Shown here one piece after another: positions 45,718 to 51,618 of a stretch of DNA of 64,000 nt (positions are counted from its first letter, which is position 1; the number at the start of each line of letters is the position of its first letter). The stretch lies in contig NZ_JBLZUR010000002.1 of assembly GCF_048565625.1 (NCBI RefSeq), forward strand, positions 2,294,001-2,358,000. Reading direction: 5' to 3'. The notes beneath the pieces are model-generated. The model was given only the letters and a program-made list of their open reading frames with translations, ran no database searches and was not told the DNA's origin. The position numbers were made by a program, and so were the translations under genes. The stretch comes from JBLZUR01 sp048565625 (GTDB taxonomy: Bacteria; Pseudomonadota; Alphaproteobacteria; Sphingomonadales; Sphingomonadaceae).

Positions 45718-45984
45718 ATGGCCGACCTTCATTTCGAGCTCGTCACCCCGGAAAAGCTGGTCCGTGCCGAAGACGTCTACATGGTCGTCGTGCCTGGCAC
45801 CGAGGGTGATTTCGGCGTCCTGGCCGGCCATGCCCCGCTGATGTCGGTGGTGCGCCCGGGCGAACTGGCGATCTATTCGAGCGCGAACGCCGCCCCGGTG
45901 CGCATCCATGTCGAGGGCGGCTTCGCCGAGGTCAACGAAAAGGGCCTGACCGTGCTCGCCGAACAGGTCGTCGAAGCGGCCTGA
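45718..45984 (+). CDS. atpC: ATP synthase F1 subunit epsilon, short form
   Basis: 88 residues, only the N-terminal beta-sandwich domain (LHFELVTPEKLV, MVVVPGTEGDFGVLAGHAPL). The C-terminal helical hairpin that inhibits ATP hydrolysis in E. coli (about 50 residues) is absent, as I recall for many alphaproteobacteria, where the zeta protein takes over inhibition. The stop at 45984 is followed by a hairpin. Confidence 0.95.
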   Translation: MADLHFELVTPEKLVRAEDVYMVVVPGTEGDFGVLAGHAPLMSVVRPGELAIYSSANAAPVRIHVEGGFAEVNEKGLTVLAEQVVEAA

Positions 45985-45995
45985 CGCGCAACGTC

Positions 45996-46015
45996 ATCCT
46001 GACGGACGTCAGGAT
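45996..46015 (+). terminator. Hairpin at the end of the atp operon
   Basis: ATCCTGAC and GTCAGGAT form a perfect eight-base stem with a GGAC loop, 11 bases after the atpC stop. There is no T-run behind it, so it may protect the 3' end or be a fragment of a repeat family more than act as an intrinsic terminator. Confidence 0.45.
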
Positions 46016-46151
46016 CCATTCGCGCAACGCCCGGCTTTTCCCCTCCCCCGCAACATCTGTTTGCGTGTGCGATTAGGAAGTTATCAAGCCTAAGCGCCTA
46101 TTCACCGTTCCACCGGCGTGACGAAGCGCCGGCTCTGAGCGGCGGGACGAG

Positions 46152-47645
46152 ATGAGCGCATTTGGACGGAGGGGTGGTTTGACTGGCGGCGCGGCGGCAC
46201 GGCCGGCCTTCGGCGTGGCCCGCCCGATGCAGGCCGATGCGCCCGCGACACCGTCCGGGCCGCTCGACGCCGACAAGCTTGCCAGCGAGATCGCCGAAGT
46301 CGCGCCGCATATGGACGCGATGGCCCGCCTCGCCAGCCGAGAGGCGTCGTCGGGCGACGCCGGATCGAGCCGCGCCGAAGGATTCGAGGCGTCGGTCCAC
46401 CGCATCAAGGAACAGGTCCTCCCCCGCCTCCTCGAACGCGTCGACCCGGAGGCGGCGGCGACGCTCAGCAAGGACGAGCTGGCCGAGGAGTTCCGCCCGA
46501 TCATCGGCGAGGTTCTCGCCGAGCTGAAGTTCACCCTCAACCGCCGCGAGCAGTTCGCGCTGGAAAAGGTACTGGTCGACGAGCTGCTGGGGCTCGGGCC
46601 GCTCGAAGAGCTGCTGGCCGATGCCGAGATCTCGGACATCATGGTCAACGGGCCGGACCAGACTTACATCGAAAAGAAGGGCAAGCTGGTCCTCGCCCCG
46701 ATCCAGTTCCGCGACGAGGAGCATCTGTTCCAGATCGCCCAGCGGATCGTGAACAAGGTCGGTCGCCGCGTCGACCAGACCACCCCGCTTGCCGACGCCC
46801 GCCTGCCGGACGGCAGCCGCGTCAACGTCATCGTGCCGCCGCTGTCGCTGCGCGGCACCGCCATCTCGATCCGCAAGTTCTCGGCCAAGCCGATCACGCT
46901 CGACATGATGGCGGGCGGCGGATCGATGTCGACCGCCATGGCGACCGCGCTCAAGATCGCCGGCGCCTGCCGCTTCAACGTCGTTATCTCCGGCGGTACA
47001 GGCTCGGGCAAGACGACGATGCTGAACGCGCTGTCGAAGATGATCGATCCGGGCGAGCGCGTCATCACCATCGAGGACGCCGCCGAGCTCCGGCTCCAGC
47101 AGCCGCATTGGCTCCCGCTCGAAACGCGCCCGGCCAATCTGGAAGGCAATGGCGCGATCACCATCCGCGATCTCGTCATCAACGCGCTGCGTATGCGGCC
47201 CGACCGCATCATCCTGGGCGAAATCCGCGGCAGCGAGTGCTTCGACCTGCTCGCCGCGATGAACACCGGCCATGACGGATCGATGGCGACGCTCCACTCC
47301 AACTCCCCGCGCGAATGCCTCGCGCGTATGGAGAACATGGTGATGATGTCCGACATCAAGGTGCCGAAGGAGGCGATCAGCCGCCAGATCGCGGATTCGG
47401 TAGACCTCATCGTCCAGGTCAAGCGCCTCCGCGACGGCTCCCGCCGGGTCACCAACATCACCGAGGTGATCGGCATGGAAGGCCCGGTGATCGTCACCCA
47501 GGAACTCTTCAAGTTCGAGTATCTGGACGAGACGACCGACGGCAAGATCATCGGCGAGTACCGCGCGATGGGTCTGCGGCCGTACACGCTGGAAAAGGCC
47601 AAGCAGTTCGGCTTCGACGCGCCGTACCTTGAGGCGTGTCTGTAA
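46152..47645 (+). CDS. cpaF: CpaF/TadA-type secretion ATPase
   Basis: 497 residues. A variable Ala/Gly-rich N-terminus (about 95 residues) precedes the all-alpha and PAS-like N-domain and a RecA-like ATPase: Walker A GGTGSGKTT, the Asp-box VITIEDAAELRLQQPHW, Walker B RIILGEIRGSE and the His-box TGHDGSMATLHSNSP. CpaF drives assembly of Flp/Tad pili. The neighbours are the atp operon and a crystallin-like gene; no other tad/cpa genes are visible, so this is either a detached copy or one with a different partner. Confidence 0.93.
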   Translation: MSAFGRRGGLTGGAAARPAFGVARPMQADAPATPSGPLDADKLASEIAEVAPHMDAMARLASREASSGDAGSSRAEGFEASVHRIKEQVLPRLLERVDPEAAATLSKDELAEEFRPIIGEVLAELKFTLNRREQFALEKVLVDELLGLGPLEELLADAEISDIMVNGPDQTYIEKKGKLVLAPIQFRDEEHLFQIAQRIVNKVGRRVDQTTPLADARLPDGSRVNVIVPPLSLRGTAISIRKFSAKPITLDMMAGGGSMSTAMATALKIAGACRFNVVISGGTGSGKTTMLNALSKMIDPGERVITIEDAAELRLQQPHWLPLETRPANLEGNGAITIRDLVINALRMRPDRIILGEIRGSECFDLLAAMNTGHDGSMATLHSNSPRECLARMENMVMMSDIKVPKEAISRQIADSVDLIVQVKRLRDGSRRVTNITEVIGMEGPVIVTQELFKFEYLDETTDGKIIGEYRAMGLRPYTLEKAKQFGFDAPYLEACL

Positions 47646-47663
47646 GTACCTTCCAGCCCCGCT

Positions 47664-47732
47664 CCGGCTGAGCTTGTCGAAGCCCCGGGGCGACCGTTGT
47701 CCCTGCCCCTTCGACAAGCTCAGGGCGAACGG
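47664..47732. repeat. Family E palindromic repeat, copy 1
   Basis: CCGGCTGAGCTTGTCGAAGC at the left and CCTTCGACAAGCTCAGGGCG at the right form an inverted pair. It lies just after the cpaF stop. A second copy is at 55378-55452. Confidence 0.85.
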
Positions 47733-47806
47733 CGTCGGACGAGATTGAAACCAATCCGCCCTGCAAGCGCTCCTGACCGAGGATAAACTGCAGGAGCCGA
47801 AGACAC

Positions 47807-48469
47807 ATGCGCGCAACCCTGATCGCGATCGCCGCGCTCACCGCCACTCCCGCGCTCGCCCAGACGGCGGGTCAGGTCACCCTCTACGAACTGCCCTTCT
47901 TCGCCGGCCGCAGCGTCACGGTGACCACCGCCACCCCCGATCTCAACAGCGTCGGCTTCGCCCGTCGCGCGCAATCCGCGCGGGTCTCCGGTTCATGGCA
48001 GGTCTGCCCCGACGTGAAGTACGCCGGCACCTGCCAGACGCTGACCAGCGATCAGAAGGCGCTCGCGCTCTTCGGCCTCGGCGGCAACATCGTGTCCCTG
48101 CGCACCTCTGCGGAGGCCGCGGCTCCGACAACCAGTACCGCCACTACTACCGGCACGACGGCGACCACCTCGACGGGGACCGCCACAACCGCCGGTCCGG
48201 TGAAGGTCGATCTCTCCGCACTCGACGCGGGCAAGGGCACGGTCGGCCAGGACACCGCCTTCTTCGCGCGGCCGACACTCGGCCAGCTGGAGATCGCGGC
48301 CGGCAGCAACGACAAGACCACCGCCGATACCTTCTGCAAGCAGGCGGGTTACTCCAGCGCCGCCTACGCCTCACGCGCCCGCGTGCAGGTGTCGAACCTC
48401 GTCGATCTCACCGCCGCCACCAAGGGCAACCGCAGCTTCCCGCTCCGCGACGTCCTCTGCGCCCGCTGA
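47807..48469 (+). CDS. Secreted beta/gamma-crystallin-like protein
   Basis: 220 residues. Signal peptide 1-18 (ends ALA). Residues 22-100 read VTLYELPFFAGRSVTVT and GSWQVCPDVKYAGTCQTL, a Greek-key beta/gamma-crystallin repeat with a disulfide-ready Cys pair. A low-complexity Thr/Ala linker (about 105-128) follows, then a second domain (about 130-220) with two more Cys (TFCKQAGY and VLCAR). Proteins of this type bind calcium or resist desiccation, but no function is known for this one. Confidence 0.72.
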   Translation: MRATLIAIAALTATPALAQTAGQVTLYELPFFAGRSVTVTTATPDLNSVGFARRAQSARVSGSWQVCPDVKYAGTCQTLTSDQKALALFGLGGNIVSLRTSAEAAAPTTSTATTTGTTATTSTGTATTAGPVKVDLSALDAGKGTVGQDTAFFARPTLGQLEIAAGSNDKTTADTFCKQAGYSSAAYASRARVQVSNLVDLTAATKGNRSFPLRDVLCAR

Positions 48470-48495
48470 CCTGAAGAGACCCTCTCCGAATCTAT

Positions 48496-48510
48496 TGCGA
48501 CACACTCGCA
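48496..48510 (+). promoter_or_regulatory. Possible iron-regulator site upstream of bfd
   Basis: TGCGACACACTCGCA is a five-base perfect inverted repeat around a five-base centre, spaced like the alphaproteobacterial Fur-type boxes I recall (TGC-rich arms). It is 46 bases upstream of the bfd start, and bfd/bfr genes are classic iron-regulated genes. A second half-site, GATTCGCAA, occurs at 48525-48533. The match is weak. Confidence 0.3.
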
Positions 48511-48555
48511 TGAGTGTTAGGAACGATTCGCAAGATCGGAGAGGGTCGTCGTTTC

Positions 48556-48726
48556 ATGGTCGTTTGCGTCTGCAATGCCATCAGGGAAAAGGATGTACGG
48601 GCCGCGGCCCGGACCGGCTGCGCGGATCCGTGCAGCGCCTATGCCAGCCTTGGGCGGCGCGCCCGTTGCGGCCAGTGCTTTCCGTTCGCGCGCGAGATCA
48701 TCGCCTCGGAACGTGCGAACGCCTAG
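48556..48726 (+). CDS. bfd: Bacterioferritin-associated ferredoxin
   Basis: 56 residues from ATG 48556, with GGAGAGGG about ten bases upstream (a start at 48514 would add 14 non-conserved residues). The [2Fe-2S] cysteines are in VCVCNAIREKD and CGQCFP. Bfd binds bacterioferritin and reduces its ferric core to release iron. It lies 100 bases upstream of bfr, which gives a coherent iron-storage pair. Confidence 0.88.
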   Translation: MVVCVCNAIREKDVRAAARTGCADPCSAYASLGRRARCGQCFPFAREIIASERANA

Positions 48727-48826
48727 CAAAAGCGGCTGAAAATCAAACATTTCGCGAGTCGTTCGCGCTTCGTTTCTCAAGCATTCAGGTGTATCCGGCC
48801 GTCATCCTACAGGCCGGAGACAGACC

Positions 48827-49312
48827 ATGAAGGGTGACGCCAAGGTCATCGACTTCCTCAACGAGGCGCTCAAGAACGAGCTGACCGCGATCAACCAGTA
48901 TTTCCTGCACTATCGACTGCTCGATCACTGGGGCGTGCAGAAGCTGGCGAAGTTCGAATATGGTGAATCCATTGACGAGATGAAGCACGCCGACAAGCTG
49001 GCGGAGCGCATCCTGTTCCTGGACGGCCTGCCCAACTTCCAGCTGCTCGGCCGGTTGAAGATCGGCGAGAATGTCGAGGAAGTGCTGAAGGCCGACCTGG
49101 CGCTCGAAAACGAGGCGATCCCGCTGCTGCGCGATGCGATTGCCCATTGCGAGACGGTGCGCGACTACGTCTCCCGCGACCTCTTCCTCCACATCCTCGA
49201 CAATGAGGAGGAGCATGTCGACTATCTCGAAAAGCAGTTCGACATGATCAAGCAGATGGGCCTGCCGAACTACATCCAGCTGCAGAGCAAGTCGGCCGGC
49301 GAGTCGGAATAG
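48827..49312 (+). CDS. bfr: Bacterioferritin
   Basis: 161 residues. The ferroxidase ligands Glu18, Glu51 and His54 and the heme-binding Met52 are visible in LKNELTAINQYFLHYR and SIDEMKHADKLAERI; the second half has the EEEHVDYLE metal site. Bfr forms a 24-subunit shell that oxidises and stores iron. The 100-base gap after bfd may contain its own promoter. Confidence 0.97.
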   Translation: MKGDAKVIDFLNEALKNELTAINQYFLHYRLLDHWGVQKLAKFEYGESIDEMKHADKLAERILFLDGLPNFQLLGRLKIGENVEEVLKADLALENEAIPLLRDAIAHCETVRDYVSRDLFLHILDNEEEHVDYLEKQFDMIKQMGLPNYIQLQSKSAGESE

Positions 49313-49329
49313 TTTGGACTGAGATGGGC

Positions 49330-49390
49330 ATTGCGAGCTTAGCGAAGCAATCCACTGCGGCCCTGATTGCTTCGCGACGCTCGCAATGAC
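49330..49390. repeat. Family G palindromic repeat
   Basis: ATTGCGAGCTTAGCGAAGCA and its inverted mate TGCTTCGCGACGCTCGCAAT enclose about 20 bases. It lies between the convergent bfr and Doc-type toxin genes and could end both transcripts. This is the only copy I saw in the window. Confidence 0.8.
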
Positions 49391-49409
49391 GGTATCTGCC
49401 ACTCGGAAC

Positions 49410-49805
49410 TCATGCCAGATGCTGGCGGAACCAGTCGGCTAGTTCCTCCTCGGACAGCTCACCAGCCGATAGCCGGAGCATAACGTCGATTGCATCTTCC
49501 TTTGCGAAGGCGAGTTCCACCCCGTCCAACGCCAGGAACACGCGCGCCAAAACCCAGGCGGTGCGCTTATTGCCATCCACAAAGGGATGGTTGCGCGCGA
49601 CGCCGAAGGCGTAGGCGGCCGCAAGCGTGCAGCGGTCATCCTCCCCATATACCCAGCGATTGACCGGCCTTGTAAGCGCTGACTCCAGCAGGCCCGCGTC
49701 CCGAACACCCGATCCGCCCCCATGTTCTGCAAGTTGGCGATCGTGGATGGCCAAGGCCACGGCCGCATCAAGCCAAGCCGGCTCGGTCCGATCAGGCGCC
49801 GTCAC
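49410..49805 (-). CDS. Doc-type Fic-fold toxin
   Basis: 131 residues from GTG 49805. The Fic core motif is HPFVDGNKR at residues 73-81; the Lys in GNKR (in place of the Gly of AMP-transferring Fic enzymes) is the Doc-type feature, and Doc of phage P1 phosphorylates EF-Tu to stop translation. The N-terminal VRDAGLLESALTRP is also typical of the Doc (death-on-curing) family. It is nine bases downstream of an AbrB-type antitoxin gene on the same strand. Confidence 0.88.
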   Translation of the reverse strand: MTAPDRTEPAWLDAAVALAIHDRQLAEHGGGSGVRDAGLLESALTRPVNRWVYGEDDRCTLAAAYAFGVARNHPFVDGNKRTAWVLARVFLALDGVELAFAKEDAIDVMLRLSAGELSEEELADWFRQHLA

Positions 49806-49814
49806 CTTCGCCGG

Positions 49815-50039
49815 TCACTGTGCCAGCACGCGGAGGATATCTCGATCCTCACGCATGATTTTCTCCGCAACCTTCATCTTCGCTTCGAAGTCAGGATTGG
49901 AGGCGGTCAGTCGCACTCCGTCCGGTGCTTCGCTGGCGTACAACGTATCCCCCTGCCCGACCCGTAGCGTGGCCAACAGTTCCTTGGGCAGGATCACGGC
50001 AGACGAATTGCCGACTTTGACGATCTTCAGTGCGTTCAT
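49815..50039 (-). CDS. AbrB/MazE-type antitoxin of the Doc pair
   Basis: 74 residues from ATG 50039. Residues 1-45 (IVKVGNSSAVILPKELLATL) are a swapped-hairpin AbrB DNA-binding domain; the last 25 residues are a charged helix (EAKMKVAEKIMREDRDI) suited to wrap round the toxin. The antitoxin is first, as usual for type II modules, and probably represses its own promoter through a palindrome just upstream. AbrB-type partners of Doc toxins are known; the phage P1 pair uses a Phd-type antitoxin. Confidence 0.87.
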   Translation of the reverse strand: MNALKIVKVGNSSAVILPKELLATLRVGQGDTLYASEAPDGVRLTASNPDFEAKMKVAEKIMREDRDILRVLAQ

Positions 50040-50044
50040 ACGTA

Positions 50045-50054
50045 CGTTATAACG
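50045..50054 (-). promoter_or_regulatory. Candidate operator of the antitoxin-toxin operon
   Basis: CGTTATAACG is a perfect ten-base palindrome five bases before the antitoxin ATG; a longer inverted pair CGCAAG (50070-50075) and CTTGCG (50084-50089) lies further upstream. Both fit autoregulation by an AbrB-type dimer, but neither has been tested. Confidence 0.4.
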
Positions 50055-50170
50055 ACGAGAGAGCGGTAGCGCAAGTGTATGCGCTTGCGGCCACGCCGCT
50101 GCGCTCACCCCTTGTTACCAGTTGTGGGATCGGGAATGAAGAAGGGGAGCGACGAGGAAAGAACGACCGC

Positions 50171-51565
50171 ATGGCAAACTGGAATCGGCGCAAGTCCTTC
50201 GCCGCTGCCCCTCACGCCGATCGTCTTCCCGCGACCCTCTCCTGGCCGCACCTCCTGGCGCTCGGCGTGGGGTCGATCGTGGGGACCGGCATCCTGACGC
50301 TCATCGGTGTCGGCGCGGATCGGGCGGGGCCGGCGGTCCTGCTGTCCTTCGCGATCGCGGGTGCGGTCTGCGCCTGCGCGGCACTTGCCTATGCCGAGAT
50401 GGCGACGATGATGCCGGCGGCGGGCAGCGCCTACAGCTACTCCTATGCGGTACTCGGGGAGCTGATCGCCTGGGTGGTGGGGTGGAGCCTGATCCTCGAA
50501 TATTCGCTGGTGGTGTCGACGGTCGCGGTCGGCTGGTCGGGCTATGCCGCGCCGCTTCTCACCTCGATCGGCTTTCCGCTCCGCCTGACGCAGGGGCCGG
50601 AGCTCGGCGGCCTCATCAACCTGCCAGCGATCCTGATCATCGCGGTGGTCGCCGCCCTCCTCTCCTTCGGCACCAGGGAGAGCGCGCGGCTCAATACGAT
50701 CCTCGTCGTCATAAAGATCGCGACGCTCGCGCTCTTTGTCGCCGTCACCCTGCCCGCCTTCGATGCGGCGCATCTGCAGCCGTTCATGCCCCACGGCTTT
50801 GCGAAGAGTACCGACCCGGATGGCGTCGCGCGGGGGGTAACGGCGGCGGCGGCGATCATCTTCTTCGCCTTCTACGGCTTCGACGCGATCTCGACCGCGG
50901 CGGAGGAGGCGAAGAACCCGGATCGCGATCTCGCGATCGGCATCGTCGGATCGATGCTCGCCTGCACCGTCATCTACGTCGCCGTGGCCGCCTCGGCGGT
51001 CGGTGCGGTGCCTTACCTGAACTTCGCGGACAGCCCCGAGCCGCTCGCCCTGATCCTGCGCCAGATGGACCAGAACGGTATCGCTAAGATCGTCGCCATC
51101 GCCGCCGTGATCGCGTTGCCGACCGTCCTGCTCGGCTTCCTCTACGGCCAGAGCCGGATCTTCCTGGTCATGGCGCGCGACGGCTTCCTGCCCACCGGCC
51201 TCGCCCGCATCTCGCGACGCGGAACCCCGACGCGCATCACGATCATGACCGCAGTTCTGGTCGCGATCATCGCCGGCGTCCTGCCGATCGACCAGATCGC
51301 AGCACTCGCAAATGCCGGCACCCTGCTCGCCTTCTCGGCGGTCGGCCTCTGCCTGATCGTCATGCGCCGCCGCGCGCCCGACGCGCCGCGTCCCTTCCGC
51401 GCTCCCCTGGGTTTGCTGGTAGGGGCCGGCGCGGTCGCCGGCTGCGCCTATCTGTTCCTCAGCCTGCCTACAAAGACGCTGACCTGGTGCCTGATCTGGA
51501 ACGCGATCGGCCTCGTCATCTACTTCGCCTATGGTCAGCGGCGCGCGGTGCTCGGGCGGCAATAA
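50171..51565 (+). CDS. APC-superfamily amino-acid permease
   Basis: 464 residues from ATG 50171, with about 12 membrane helices. The helix 1 motif GVGSIVGTGILTLIG and the helix 6 stretch IIFFAFYGFDAISTAAEEAKNP are those of the cationic amino-acid transporter branch of the APC family. It imports or exchanges an amino acid; the substrate is not predictable. The gene stands alone and diverges from the toxin-antitoxin operon. Confidence 0.9.
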   Translation: MANWNRRKSFAAAPHADRLPATLSWPHLLALGVGSIVGTGILTLIGVGADRAGPAVLLSFAIAGAVCACAALAYAEMATMMPAAGSAYSYSYAVLGELIAWVVGWSLILEYSLVVSTVAVGWSGYAAPLLTSIGFPLRLTQGPELGGLINLPAILIIAVVAALLSFGTRESARLNTILVVIKIATLALFVAVTLPAFDAAHLQPFMPHGFAKSTDPDGVARGVTAAAAIIFFAFYGFDAISTAAEEAKNPDRDLAIGIVGSMLACTVIYVAVAASAVGAVPYLNFADSPEPLALILRQMDQNGIAKIVAIAAVIALPTVLLGFLYGQSRIFLVMARDGFLPTGLARISRRGTPTRITIMTAVLVAIIAGVLPIDQIAALANAGTLLAFSAVGLCLIVMRRRAPDAPRPFRAPLGLLVGAGAVAGCAYLFLSLPTKTLTWCLIWNAIGLVIYFAYGQRRAVLGRQ

Positions 51566-51618
51566 CGCTCCGGCCGCGAGGGCTGAACCCTCTCGTCATG
51601 CTGCCGCCCCGTGACTGG

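Noticed and set aside
49410..51565. Genomic island or prophage around the toxin-antitoxin pair
   Set aside because: No integrase, attachment repeat or composition shift; flanked directly by bfr and a permease gene.
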